A DNA stretch of 64,000 nucleotides from Sepioteuthis lessoniana (Eukaryota > Mollusca > Cephalopoda > Myopsida > Loliginidae): contig CAUZXS010005819.1 of assembly GCA_963585895.1 (NCBI GenBank), positions 2,501 through 66,500 of the forward strand. The letters run 5' to 3'. The notes under the pieces are model-generated. The model searched no databases. It had not been told where the DNA came from and was given only the letters and a program-made list of their open reading frames with translations. Positions within the stretch are counted from its first letter, which is position 1. Every line of letters starts with the position of its first letter. Of the stretch, positions 51,628-62,986 are shown one piece after another. The translations under genes were made by a program, and so were the position numbers.

Positions 51628-53195
51628 GCCCAGTCGGCTGGGGCTGAAGAATACACTGACTACTTCTCTGCAGAGGGGTAAAATCCCCAACGAGTGTCCT
51701 GACACTAAACAATCGGATGGTGAGGTTCCAGCAATGCAGGAGCTTTGGGGAATGCGGAGCACCCCTTCATTGCCGTTGCTCCCAGCTCCACTCTGGCCCG
51801 GAGTGGTAGCACCTGATAAGAGTCCTATCTATGGGTTAAATTGAACTAAACCGTGCTTCTTTAACAATACTGATTTTTGCATTTAAACTGCGTATTTATG
51901 CTAAATTGAATTGTTTAGAACAGAACTGTTTTGACATTTAAACTGAGTACTTATGCAAAACTGAATTGCTCGAAATAAAACTTTTTTGACGTCTAAACTG
52001 TATACTTATGCTGAACTGAATTATCTGAAATAAAACTGTTTTAACATTTAACTCTGTGTATTGCCCAGTTGAATGGGGCTGTAGAATACACTGACTGCAC
52101 CCATGAGTGTCCTGGATATGACACTAAACAGTCTGATGGTGATGTCCATGTAATGCTGAGGCTTTGGGGAATACGGAGTACCCCTTCATTGCCATTGCTC
52201 CCAGGTCCATTCTGGCCTGGCGTGGTAGCACCTGATAGGGCCCTGTCTATGGGTTAAATAGAACTAAACCATAGTTTCTTGAGTTTACAGGGGGTGCATG
52301 TAAACTGCGTATTTATGCTAAGCTAAATTGTTTAAAATAGAACTGTTTTGACATTTAAACGACGTTATTATACTTAACTGAATTATATGAAATAAAACTG
52401 TTTTTACATTTCCCTCTGTATTGTTCAGTCGGCTGGGGCTCTAGAATACACCAACTGCACCTCTGTAGAGGGGTAAGACTCCACCCCAATGAGTGTCCTG
52501 GATATGACGCTAAAAAATCTGATGGTGAGATTCCAGTAATGCTGAAGCTTTGGGGAATGCGGAGTACCCTTTCATTACCATCGCTCCCAGGTTCATTCTG
52601 GCCCAGGGTGGTAGCACTTGATAGGGCACTTATCTATGGGTTAAATAGAACTAAACTGCGTACTTATGCTAAATTGAATTGTCTGGATTAGAACTGCTTT
52701 GACATTAACTGTGTGTGGACAAAATTTCTTTGTACTAAACTGAATTGTTTAAATTAGAACTGTTTGACTAAACTAAATCGCTTGTGATAGAAATGTTTTT
52801 GACAATTAAACAGTGTACTTAGATTTAAACTGCGTACTTATGCTAAACTGAATAGTTTAAAATGGAACTATTCTTGTATGCTAAACTGAATAGTTTGAAT
52901 TGGAACTGTTTTCGATATTAAAACTGTACTTACGCTAAACTAAATTGTTTAATATTGAACTGTTTTGGCATTTAACTGTGTGAAAACAAAATCTATACTT
53001 ATACTAAACTGAATTATTTGAATTAGAACTGTTTGACTAAACTGAATAGCTTGAAATAGAAATGATTTTTAAAATTAAACTGTGTACTCATGTTAAACTG
53101 AATTGTTTAAAATAGAACTGATTATTAGTATAAAAATGGATTTGGCATTAAAAAACCTGAAAGGGTTGATATGACATAAAACCCAAATAATCAAT
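51628..53195 (+). mobile_element. REP1 trimer with TSD
   Basis: Three heads (51628, 52063, 52424), each followed by sub-repeats, and one hairpin tail at 53135-53190. Flanks CTCTTTTATCTTT (51615-51627) and CTCTTATATCTTT (53196-53208) match at 12 of 13. This 1.57-kb multimer therefore inserted as one unit. Confidence 0.88.
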
Positions 53196-53208
53196 CTCTT
53201 ATATCTTT

Positions 53209-53788
53209 TGTTTTCTCTCTCTCTCTCGTTCCTCTCTCTCTCGTCTTTTCTCCCTTCTGTCTCTCTCTTTCTCTCTTTCCTTTGTTTTCTCTCTCTCTCT
53301 TTCTCAGCATTTCTGTATAGGAATTGAAAGCAATGTAATTTCTTTATATCCTCTATGTAGAACAATAATTTTTCTGATGAATAAGAAACCAATGAACAAT
53401 CTGTGACCATAGACAGCTAAATTGTATGAACGCATGTATAACCCTAAACTTTTAAACTTCTTTATTTCTGTAGTAACTATGACACGCGCACACACACAGA
53501 GGAACGTGAAGAGCATGTTTTCAGCTATAAAATACCAGTTTTCCACAAAATAACTATCACTGGATATAGGTTTTCCCCAGAGCTAAACAACTTGGTCGCA
53601 CGTCAGTAGAAGTTGAACCTTCTCGACAAAAACTTTTTGTTGTCTTGTTACAGATAACTAAGCAACAGTCAGACTAAATGGCGCTTGTCATGAAAGCAGA
53701 GATTGATCGTTGAATTATTCCACGTGGAACAATTGCACTCATTAGCATTCATCGACACTTGCATTCTGTATAAGCTGACCAAACAGTG
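53209..53788. other. CT-rich run then unassigned DNA
   Basis: 53209-53310 is (CT)n-rich with CTCTCTCGTT units. The rest is unassigned. Confidence 0.45.
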
Positions 53789-54180
53789 GATGGCCCAGAC
53801 GGTTGGGGCTACAGAATACACCGACTTCATCTCAGCAGGAGAGAGGTAAAACTCCCCCAACGAGTGTCCTAGATATGACATTAGACAATCTGACGGTGAG
53901 GCTCCAGTAATGCTAGAACTTTGTAAAATGCGGAATACCCCTTTCATTGCCAATGCTCCAAAGTCCACTCTGACCTGGAGTGGTGGCACCTGAGAGGATC
54001 CTATCGATGGGTCAAACAGAACTGTTAAGCATTTAAACTATGTACTGATGATAAAGGGAATTGTTAAGAATAGAACTGTTTTTACATTCAACTGAGTACA
54101 AACAAAAACAGGACACTTGTTGGGGGTGGTCTACAGAGAAGCAATCGGTGTATTCTACAGTCCCAGCCGACTGGGCAATG
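53789..54180. repeat. REP1 (+) and REP1 head (-), tail-to-tail
   Basis: 53789-54104: head GGCCCAGACGGTTGGGGC, one or two sub-repeats. 54105-54178: reverse head (ACAGGACACTTGTTGGGGG...CCCAGCCGACTGGGC). Sub-repeats and tail are missing between them. Confidence 0.72.
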
Positions 54181-54983
54181 CAGTTTAGTGTCAAACTCAG
54201 TTCCTGCTGGAAAAAGTGTGTTCTATCTGAAGAGATTACAGCATATTTGGAGCCCTGACGAGAAACCGAGTTGAGAACTGTTTGTAATTCTATAATAAAA
54301 GTTTTAGATCATATTCTATAATAAAAGTTTTAGATCATATAAAATGATGAAACCCGTGCTCTCTCGTCCATACTGAACACTCTATCTAGAAATATAGCAA
54401 ACTACATGAGTATTCTTTAACTAATCCATACCTACTGCAAAGTTCTATCATGTCTATCGGGCTCATCTTCCAGTGGAACACAGTCCTAATTGTGAGTCGA
54501 TTGAGCCCACATAAGTTGAACTGTTTTCAGATGTTAGCTTACTAATGACGGTTCCAGAGTAAGGCCTTCAAGCCGGGTGACTAAACAGAAAGATGAGATG
54601 TTGTCTGCAAGAAAAAGGTCAGTGTAATTCTAACTCGATTCTAATTAGGGCCTGTGGGGAATTGTCTCACTGACCCTCATAGAAAGATTCAAGGTTGAAG
54701 GATGAAGGGAAACGAGGCAGGGCATAATGATGATGACCTGGTTGACAAGAAGAGTAGAGAGTGGAAGAGGTGGGAAGACATCTAACCATTTAATCTCTCA
54801 GTCGAGACAAAATGGTGGGTCCTGTTAAAAATATATCAGGATAGTAACAGAAAAAAAACAGAACGTATAAGCACAAAGTATACAATGTCTTCGTATATAA
54901 ACGGCTTTTTGTATATAACACGTGCGTGCAGGTCTATGTACGTATGAGTAATGTGGGTGGGTGTGTATGTATGTACATATGTA
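54181..54983. other. mostly unassigned
   Basis: A 26-bp unit (ATTCTATAATAAAAG then TTTTAGATCAT) is tandemly repeated twice at about 54287-54338. No gene recognised. Confidence 0.45.
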
Positions 54984-55075
54984 AATATATATATATATAT
55001 ATATATGTGGGTGCGCTGTGTATGTGTGAGAGATTGTGTTTGTGTGTATGTATATATATATATATATATATATAT
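54984..55075 (+). repeat. (AT)n/(GT)n microsatellite
   Basis: Two (AT)n runs with a GTGTATGTGTG-rich middle. Confidence 0.95.
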
Positions 55076-55234
55076 CAGTGGCGACTCTAGCCTATTTTTG
55101 CTACTCGTGCCCCCCTGCCCTCTTTCAACTTAAGTTCCCAACCCGTGGTCCGTGGACCCAAAGTAAGTCATCATAATTGCTATTGCGTGATTCTCCATTG
55201 TATAGCACAGATTGACAAACGTACCTTGCATGGT

Positions 55235-55268
<34 letters not shown>

Positions 55269-56094
55269 TAAACAATCAAGATACTATATAATTTGTAGTC
55301 TTGTTAATACAGTAGATAAGATAATTTTTTTTCCTTTCAAAAGTATAGAAGAAAAGAGAAGATGTTCATTACTATGACGAGAAAAATATGTTGATTAGAA
55401 TAAAGAAACTGATGACAATATACACAGACACAGCTAGTAGTTTCAATTTCGCTTAAAATAAAGATTATTTGTTGAAAATGTATTCAAATAAACAAATTTT
55501 AGTTACAGAATGTAATATATGCAACATTCATTAAAGAAATAGACATCTGTTAGTGAAAAAACGAATTAAAACACGCCGTTTAACCAACATTTACCATAGC
55601 GATGATGATGACGTCGAGACGGCTATAATCTGCTATCCCCCCCTTCTCTCTCTCTCCCTCCCCCTCTTCCCAAGACAGCAGTCAGCAGTCAGAATGTGCT
55701 AAGATTTTTGAGCACGATGCTTGGGTTGCTCTTGCTATTGGCTACAGCCAAAAGCGGATTTCTCTAACATTACTGTTATTATAAGGGTCTCGTGCTCGGC
55801 ACGGATTTGCGCGTGTTCAACATTATAGCCGATTTTATGGGATGTTCGATGAATCTGACGGTGGCCGGACAAAGACCATCCGTTCAAAACAGCATCGTTG
55901 TATTATTCCCAGATATATTTATGAACTTTTGGCTACTTAGTTATCGAAACTTGAATAGATACGTAATTTAATTGAGATCAGACTAAGTATGTTTGCTTGA
56001 AATTAATGGATGATTTTTAATCCATTTTGAATAACATTGACCGAGTTATTGGTCGTGCCGGGCACGAGTAGCACTAGTCCTGTCTCCGCCCCTG
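55076..56094. mobile_element. hAT-type non-autonomous element, 1019 bp
   Basis: The ends are inverted copies: CAGTGGCG... with TGCTACTCGTGCCC about 30 bp in at the left, and GGGCACGAGTAGCA...CGCCCCTG at the right. CAGNGGCG is a typical hAT terminus. It is flanked by ATATATAT on both sides (55068-55075, 56095-56102), 8 bp as expected, though in a microsatellite. Contains a T run of about 30 at 55238-55267 and no transposase frame. Confidence 0.75.
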
Positions 56095-56139
56095 ATATAT
56101 ATTGTATATGTGTGTATGTATATATAAGTATATAGTGCG

Positions 56140-56178
<39 letters not shown>

Positions 56179-56351
56179 TTTGCGTGTATGTGTGTATATA
56201 TGTATATATATATATATGTATAGAGTGCGGGTTTATGTGTATATATTTATGTCTATATGCGGGTTTCTGTATACATACGCATATATATATAGTGTGGGTT
56301 TATGTCTGTGTGTGTATGTGTGTGTATATATATATATATATATATTGAAAA
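56095..56351 (+). repeat. (AT)n/(GT)n microsatellite region
   Basis: Alternating (AT)n runs and GTGTGTATGTG patches, with several GTGCGGGTTTATGTC-like units. Confidence 0.9.
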
Positions 56352-56640
56352 AGTTGTAAAGTTGGCGACCGTAGTCGAGGGCGACCAGAAGGCTCCCTTT
56401 TCGATAGCTACTACACCGAGGTGTAGGGGAGGGCGCTACTTCATTCCCTGGACTGCTCCACTTTACCCTTGATCTGCACCTTATAATGCTGAGTGTTAAG
56501 CAAGGAGGTATCACGTACCATTTTTAAAGTCTTTGGTATGACGCGACCAGGGATTGAACTCATGAATCCCGGACTATTGGCGAACACTCTACCCACTAGA
56601 CCAATGAGCCGGTTATATATATATATATATATATATAACC
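56352..56640 (-). mobile_element. SINE-B copy with AT palindrome at its head
   Basis: Reverse SINE-B (AAAGTTGGCGACCGTAGTCG ... GACCAATGAGCCGG). Beyond its head, 56609-56646 is a palindrome: GAGCCGGTTATAT...ATATAACCGGCTC. This looks like a SINE-B head followed by the start of an inverted partner. Confidence 0.83.
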
Positions 56641-56807
56641 GGCTCATTTGTATATTTGTGTGTGTATGCATATAGTTGGTGAGTTGTATTTTATGGTATA
56701 TCAACCTTTTATATATATTGTGTGTATAGATCTATATATATAGATTGTGTGTGTAGATAAAATTTTTATTGGGAGGATTTCATTTGTTTGCAAAAGATTA
56801 AATCGTT

Positions 56808-57038
56808 TCACTGCATCATCTTTTTCCGTACAACCCGTTTTTCTCTCGGGATAGACAGAACGTCATCCATTTTGACGTTGTCGAACAGATCTCTCAAACG
56901 ATTCACCTTTAAATATCGCCTTCTGAGGAGAGCAAAAGATGTACATTCTATGAGAAGTTGTTTAATGGTGCTAGGTGTTTGACATGTCAATCGCTGTGGT
57001 TGTTGTTCCTGTTTCAGTATGAAAGGGTGAGTAAGCAT
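56808..57038 (-). pseudogene. C-terminal zinc-knuckle region of the Jockey-like element
   Basis: TCQTPSTIKQLLIECTSFALL and RYLKVNRLRDLFDNV (read in parts) resemble the C..C...H...C region that ends Jockey-type ORF2 proteins (C at TC and EC, His replaced by Gln). Followed within about 40 bp by the likely 3' end. Confidence 0.75.
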
Positions 57039-57150
57039 TGTATGACCAATTTGCGATCAGGATATAATGACTTATTCTCTTCTTGGTTTTCTCAAAGCTG
57101 GTCTCCATTCTCCCAAATTGGGCTAGATTTGGAAGAGTTTATTGTGGATG

Positions 57151-57456
57151 TTATTGTTCCATCGTTGTTGCCATTTTGTGTGAAGGAAGTTTATTGATTG
57201 TGAGTTTCAGGTCAGTAAATGGAATCCTAAATTTGTCAGGGGTCAGATCTAAGGCCGATTTTACTGCCGAGTCTGCCCTTTCATTTCCTCTCACTCCAAT
57301 GTGGATTGGGATCCTGCATATAATTATTTTTTTTTTTTTACTATTTGACATTGAGTGTAGTCTACTCGGCAGTTTAATAATCAGATGGATCTCAAGTTTT
57401 TTACTGCTCAATGATAGTAAGACCGAGAGTGAGTCTGAGAATATGATAAATTTCAT
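57151..57456 (-). pseudogene. RNase H-like domain remnant of the Jockey-like element
   Basis: FSDSLSVLLSL, HIGVRGNERADSAVKSAL and LTPDKFRIPFTDLK match the C-terminal half of retroelement RNase H, with the usual S/TDS and H.G..GNE.AD motifs. The upstream half, with the first acidic residue, continues beyond a frameshift near 57460-57540. Confidence 0.82.
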
Positions 57457-57843
57457 AAGTCTACTTTTCGAGATGATGTTGAGAGCTAGGTCTATTGCGC
57501 GGGCTTCTGCTGTAAAGATGGAGCTTTCCGTTGGAAGAGCTTTCTTGATAATTGTTTAATTTAAAATAGCTATGCAAGCCATTTTGTCATTGTCCTTGGG
57601 GCTATCCGTAAAGACATATAGGTGGTTGGGACGGTGTTGAAGGATATTATGTAATTTCTTCCGATAAGTAACGGGATGGGGTTTTGTTTTAGGGAGTTCA
57701 TTCAGTTCGAAGATCACTTCGGGGTTTTTTAATGATCAAAGGTGGCGTTTGTGGTAGGATGCTTTCATGTATATCATTTAGAGAGATGTAGGATTCTTTA
57801 AGAGTAGACTTCATACGAAGATCAAAAGGTTTTATGGATTTTT

Positions 57844-57874
<31 letters not shown>

Positions 57875-58487
57875 CAAAGTGTTGGTCGTATTTGAGGTTG
57901 AGGATGCAGTCATAAGTTGTGTTGAATGGGCAAGATTTTAGTTTTGTATAGTATTGCAGAGCCAATTTTTCACATCTGAGTTGTTGGGGTGCTTCATGGG
58001 CCTCAGGGTATAAGCTGTCAACTGAAGAAGTTCTGAAAGCTCCTAAGACCTATCATAGGCCTTCATGGTGTATAGGGTCGTGCTGTTTGAGGTAGGACCT
58101 CCTGGCTGTAGATAAAAATAGGATAGTCTAGTTTTGGGCGGATCAGGGATTTGTATAGTTCAATGGGCGTTTGTAGGTTAGCTCTCCATTCTGTGTGGGC
58201 GACCACTTACAGAAGTTATTGGGCTCGGGTGGATTAGTTTTTTTTTTAATATTTTATGTGGGATATGATTGTTAATTTCCTGTCGAATATAACTCAAGGA
58301 ACTTCTATTGGTCAACGATAGGAATTTCTGTATCTTCAAGTTTGATGAGAGGGTCATTGTGCATTTTTCTTAGTTGACAGAAATGTAAGTATCGTGTTTT
58401 GCTTTTGGAGATTCTGAAACCGTTTGTGTTATCCCATTGAGTAATTTTCCGGGTGCATTGTTGCAGTTGACGTTCGGCAGTTCACAT

Positions 58488-58934
58488 TTATTTGGAATTG
58501 GAAGTGATGCAGAAGTGGTCAACATAGAGGTAATCCTCAATTCCAGGAGTGAGACACTTTGTGATGCAGTTTGTTTTTATATTGAACAGTGTTACTGACA
58601 AAATACTCCCTTGGGTGATTCTCACTTCCTGCTTGTGGAGATTAGAAAAGGTTGATCCGACTCGGACAAGGAATTTCCTGTCCGAGATAAACCTCTTTAT
58701 GAACCTGGGCAATCTACCTTGCAGCCCCATGCTATGCAGGTCTTTCATAATTTTGAGCCTCCTTGTGGTGTCGTAAGCCTTCTCCAGATAAAAGAAGACT
58801 GCTGTAAGGTGTTTCAGGGGAATGTTGGCCTCTTTTACGGAGGTTTCCAATTTAACCACATGATTGATTGTTGATCTCCACTTTCTGAATCCACATTGAG
58901 AATTGGTGATAAGTTTGTTTGCCATATGCTCCAT
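58488..58934 (-). pseudogene. Jockey-like reverse transcriptase fragment
   Basis: Frame starts TNSQCGFRKWRSTINHVVKL. It continues with AVFFYLEKAYDTT, where the usual motif A is F.D.EKAYD (D replaced by Y), then GSILSVTLFNI (motif B) and YLYVDHFCI, where the usual motif C is YVDD (second D replaced by H). Loss of two catalytic Asp residues shows the enzyme is dead even within the open part. Confidence 0.87.
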
Positions 58935-59590
58935 AGGTTTGCTGAGGCAGCTAGTGCTATTGGGAGGTAGTTTGCTGGATGTGAGCTATCTATCCCTAGC
59001 TTAGGTATAGGGATGATTGTTGCTATTTTCCGTGATTCTGGGAATTTATTGTTTATTCAGATATCATTAAATATTGTCAGAAAGTAGTCGAGTGAGTTTC
59101 TTCGTAGATATTTTAGAAATCCATAATGGATTTCATCTGGGCCGGTTGCTGTGTTGTGTGATGTTTCGATAGCTTCTTGTAGTTCTGCTGGTGTAAAGGG
59201 TTGGTTGTATTTTTCAGAATTATTGGGCTTGAAGTTGAGTTTTTGTTTCTCTGCGTTGTTTTTTAAAGTAAGGAGATGTGGATTGGAGTTGTTGATGGAA
59301 GAATTTGCTGAAAATTCCTCAGGTATTTGTTCTATTAGTTAATTTATTTTGGTGTCACTTATGGGGTCGTATGGTGGAATGTTGATGCTACAGATGTTTA
59401 TTGGTTTATCTAACCCTAAAACCCTTGACAGCAATTGCTTGAATTTGATGAGGTAGGATCGAGATACTCCCGGAAACTCAGTTTCCGTCTTTCTTAAAAT
59501 GATTGTACAGAGTGTAGTTTTTGAATTTGATTGTATTCGATTCTTTCAGGAATGTTTCTTGGAGGCAAACTATTTTAGGGTTGTGGTTGG

Positions 59591-59848
59591 TCAAAAGATG
59601 AAGTTCTTCATAATTGGTCCGGATTCCTCTGCAGTTCCACCGAATGACAGTTGGGCTACGTGTTTTGTTTGAGTTGTTGCAGTTTTATTATGGTGAATTG
59701 GGGTTATTTTTCTTTTTGTTTCTGGTTTGCCTCTTCCTTTTTCTATTCTTTCTAGAAGGTTAGATCTGATTTTAGTCTCTGTGGTTTGATTTGGGAGGGT
59801 CGACACTTTCAGTCGTTCCCGTCTAGTTGATGATGGGGCATGATCCAT
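59591..59848 (-). pseudogene. start of the Jockey-like endonuclease region
   Basis: The frame drifts. In the alternate frame the strand at about 59655-59580 reads WNCRGIRTNYEEL, then KIVCLQET, the N-terminal signature of AP-like endonucleases in LINE ORF2 (WNCRG, LQET). Confidence 0.75.
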
Positions 59849-60465
59849 TTTGAATTGTGGGGAGCGTTCATGTTTGTCACAATTCAGCCCGAGGTTTGGG
59901 TTATCTAATTTAGATAATGGTGGTCGGATTTACAATCTGGGAGAGTTAAGTTTAGCCTGTGATTTTCTTTTGGGGGGAGTATTTTGGGTTTGAGCAGTAG
60001 GGTTTGTTTGTTTGTTTGTTAGTGGATGATTTTACTTTGGTTGTTTCGCTGGCTTTTTCTTTATTTGCACTGACTGGTCTTGGTTGGGTTTGAAGTTCAT
60101 CCGAGTGCAGATTCTTCAGTTGTTCCTGGAATTTTGGCCAATCGAACTTTAACAAAAGATAAAAATAAATCAAAAACTTAATCATCTCTATCAAGGAAGA
60201 ATATTTTTAGCCAACACAAGTAACAAATACATCAACCTATCACATATCAAACTCACAGAGACACAACAGGAACTTTTGAACTTTGGCCTCAACTGCCACC
60301 TCTCAAAATACGACTTTAATATAAAAAAAAAACGAAATTGAAATGTTATATAACCAAATACAGGACTTACAAAATAACGGTAAAATTGCTATACATCCGA
60401 ATCTTCGCGACTTACTAAAAGCTGAAGAAATTAAAAAACCGTTTCAACTGTAATATAATTGCAGA

Positions 60466-61030
60466 GGGATTTCGTTTTATATATCTTGCCTTTCGGTTTA
60501 GTTAGGCTGAGAACCTTTCGCTTAGTGCATGGGGTAGTTAGGTGCACACATTGAGTGCAGGTGTTCACGTTCGTGCGGGGCGGATGTGACAATCAGATGT
60601 CACAATAAAAACCCCAGATAGAAATGAAACCGGACACGTGAATGACGTCATGCCCGGAAGCGCTGAGGATTTTGGAATTTAAAAAAAAAACAGTTTGTTG
60701 AGATTTAAACTCCGAACGAGAAAGTTGAGATTTGGGTTTGGACGAAGAAAGTCGATTTTCGGAGCTCGCCGAGGCCAGACCAGTAATTTGAAGCGGGGGC
60801 TGCACGTGGTGGGGGTCAGATGGAAAAGTCAGCATAGAAAGAAATTGTCTCTCTCTCTCCTCATGTCGAAAAATCTTAAACTCAAAAAGGTAAATAAAAG
60901 TTTCGTACCTGAACCAATTTCGTGTTTTTCGGATTCCTATATGTTTATGAACATTTGTGAACGTTTTCCGTATCTGTATGAATATGTCTATTTCACGTAT
61001 TCATATCTTGGCCGTGTTTTTGGACGTGGA
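60466..61030 (+). repeat. REP2 copy inside the Penelope-like element
   Basis: Shares ordered blocks with 13240-13763: TGACAATCAGATGTCACA, GAATGACGTCATGCCCGG, AGGATTTTGGAA, TCTCTCTCTCCTCATGTCG, TTCGTACCTGAACC. Removing it rejoins NCNIIAE with DMLHNLKHQ. Ends approximate; a solo LTR cannot be excluded, but TG...CA ends are not evident. Confidence 0.65.
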
Positions 61031-61150
61031 TATGCTACACAACCTCAAACACCAAAACAAACTACTAACCCCAACACTGAAAGAAGCAGTAAACCAACTG
61101 TTTAACAACCCGCACATTACTATCCGTACTGGTGACAAGACCAATATTTA

Positions 61151-61632
61151 GGCTATCGATCATATGGAAATCAGACCTGACCGATAAAATGAAACGCAGT
61201 TTCTTCAAGGCAGCGGTCGTATCGATACTGCTATATGGATGCACTACTTGGACGCTAACTAAACGGTTGGAGAAGAAGCTAGACGGCAATTACACAAGAA
61301 TGCTGCGAGCAATATTGAACAAGTCCTGAAGGCAACACCCCACAAGGCACCAACTATACGACCATCTGCCTCCCATCACGAAAACTATCCAAGTTAGACG
61401 AACCAGACATGCAGGACACTGCTGGAGAAGCAGGGACGAGCTCATAAGTGATGTACTCCTATGGACCCCCACATATGGCCGGGCAAAAGCAGGACGACCA
61501 GCTCGAACATACATTCAGCAGCTCTGTGAGGATACGGGATGTAGCCCTGAAGACCTGTCAGAGGCGATGAACGATTGGGAGAAGTGGTGAGAGAGGGTCA
61601 GGGATATCCGTGCAAGCGGCACGACATGATGA
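61151..61632 (+). mobile_element. RTE-type LINE, 5'-truncated copy in the Penelope-like element
   Basis: Encodes RLSIIWKSDLTDKMKRSFFK, VVSILLYGCTTWTLTKRLE, RTRHAGHCWRSRDELISD, ARTYIQQLCEDTGCSPEDL and ends WERVRDIRASGTT-like. 3' end ACATGATGATGAGG. One stop (TGA after LNKS) and a TGA near the end. Little divergence from the 61921 copy. Confidence 0.88.
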
Positions 61633-61920
61633 TGAGGAAATAAAAACGACGACAAGAAAAAATTGAAAATATCCTCAACGACAAAACTAAATTTAAAAAA
61701 CTCACCAAAAGCCCCACCGACCAACTTTTAAAAAATCATATTAACTAAATTATCTTAGGTAATAAGGCTGAAATTGGATCCATTAAACCAAGGAAAATAG
61801 CGGGAGACTACAAACCAGGATATGATAAAATAAAAACCCACAAACAAGGTAACCCAATTAAACCAATTATTTCACAGATTCCTACTCCCGTATACCACAT
61901 ATCAAAAATTCTAAACAATA

Positions 61921-62986
61921 TTATCATCATGTCGTGCTGGTAGCACGGATATCCCAGACCCTCTCTCGCCACTTTTCCCAATCGTTCATCGCCTCAGGCA
62001 GGTCTTCTGGACAACATCCCGTATCCTGAATGTATGTTCGTGCTGGTCGTCCTGCTTTTGCAAGGCCATGTGTGGGGGTCCACAAGAGTTCATCACTTAT
62101 GAGTTCGTCCCTGCTTCTCCAGCAGTGTCCTGCATGTCTGGTTCGTCTAACTTGAATAGTTTTCGTGATAGGAAGCAGGTGGCCGTACACTTGGTGTCTT
62201 GTGGGGTGTTGCCGCCAGGACTTGTTCAAGATTGCTCGCAGCATTCTTGTGTAATTGCCGTCTAGCTTCTTCTCCAGCCGTTTTGTTAGAGTCCATGTAG
62301 TGCATCCATATAGCAGTATCGATACGACCGCTGCCTGGAAGAAACTGCATTTCATTTTATCGGTTAGGTCTGATTTCCATATAATCAATAGCCTATTGGT
62401 AGCTGTCCATGCTTTCGTAAACCTCGTGTCGATGTCCTTTTCGGTTGATGCGACGCTGCTTTCTAGGTAAGTGAATTTGTCTACTAGTTTAAGAGGGGTT
62501 CCGTCTCGAGTGGAGATGTTACCCATTTGATTATAGCACATATATTCCGTTTTGTGTGCATTGACATAGAGGCCTATGCCAGCGGCTGCTCGTTCGAAAC
62601 TATGCAGTAGTGTTTCGGCTTGGTTGGGTGTATTTGCCAGTATCGCTATGTCATCGGCGTAGTCGGCGTCGGTAATTGTTTTTGCGGGGTACCTTCTGCT
62701 TCTTTTCTTTATCAGCTCGAAGTCGTTCTCTCTGATTTTATCAATCGATGTTCTAAGTACGTAGTCTAGACAAATGATAAAGAGGTATGGTGCTAGCTTG
62801 TCCCCTTGTAGTACTCTTGCTACAATGTCGAAGTATTCTGTGTCTCCATCTGGTGATCGTACTTTTACTTTGGTGTTTCCATAGAGAATCGTTATTGTTG
62901 CTACGGCTTCTTTAGGTAGGCCGTATGCTAGTAGGATTTGTTCCATCTTTCCGCTGTGAATGGAATCGAAGGCCTTGGTAAAGTCG
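61921..62986 (-). mobile_element. RTE-type LINE, 5'-truncated, open reading frame intact
   Basis: Minus-strand copy with 3' end CATGATGAT at 61921. It begins inside the reverse transcriptase palm, immediately at motif A, and interrupts the PLE between NNII and PYIPNKYSIKST. The PLE sequence rejoins with no base lost or duplicated, which is unusual for target-primed insertion. Confidence 0.88.
61927..62986 (-). CDS. RTE reverse transcriptase C-terminal half (5'-truncated)
   Basis: Uninterrupted frame of about 353 codons from the truncation point. Motif A VDFTKAFDSI, motif B QGDKLAPYLFIICLDYVL, motif C DADYADDIAIL with both catalytic Asp residues, motif D GLYVNAHKTEYM, and motif E-like LVDKFTYLESSV are all present. 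Then comes the thumb and the C-terminus (VVSILLYGCTTW, HAGHCWRSRDELISD). The apurinic endonuclease and the fingers domain are missing. The Met upstream at 63036 lies in Penelope sequence and is not its real start. It has no promoter of its own, so expression is doubtful. Confidence 0.85.

Larger units (their letters stand above)
56770..60195 (-). mobile_element. Jockey-like non-LTR retrotransposon, decayed
   Basis: Minus-strand order: a Lys/Thr/Gln-rich piece (60194-59952), the start of an endonuclease domain (about 59660-58950), reverse transcriptase (58934-58488 and flanks), an RNase H-like domain (57456-57151) and a zinc-finger-like C-terminus (57038-56808). That is the domain order of Jockey-type ORF2. 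Many frameshifts and stops make it inactive. The 5' end adjoins a Penelope-like element; I see no clear duplication. Confidence 0.83.

Noticed and set aside
57083..57559. 158-codon plus-strand frame
   Set aside because: Antisense to the RNase H-like region of the Jockey-like element. The minus strand carries the real motifs.
61141..61650. Target-site duplication for the plus-strand RTE in the Penelope-like element
   Set aside because: GACAAGA occurs on both sides (61133 and about 61657), but they align to different Penelope positions and some Penelope sequence is missing. Not a clean duplication.
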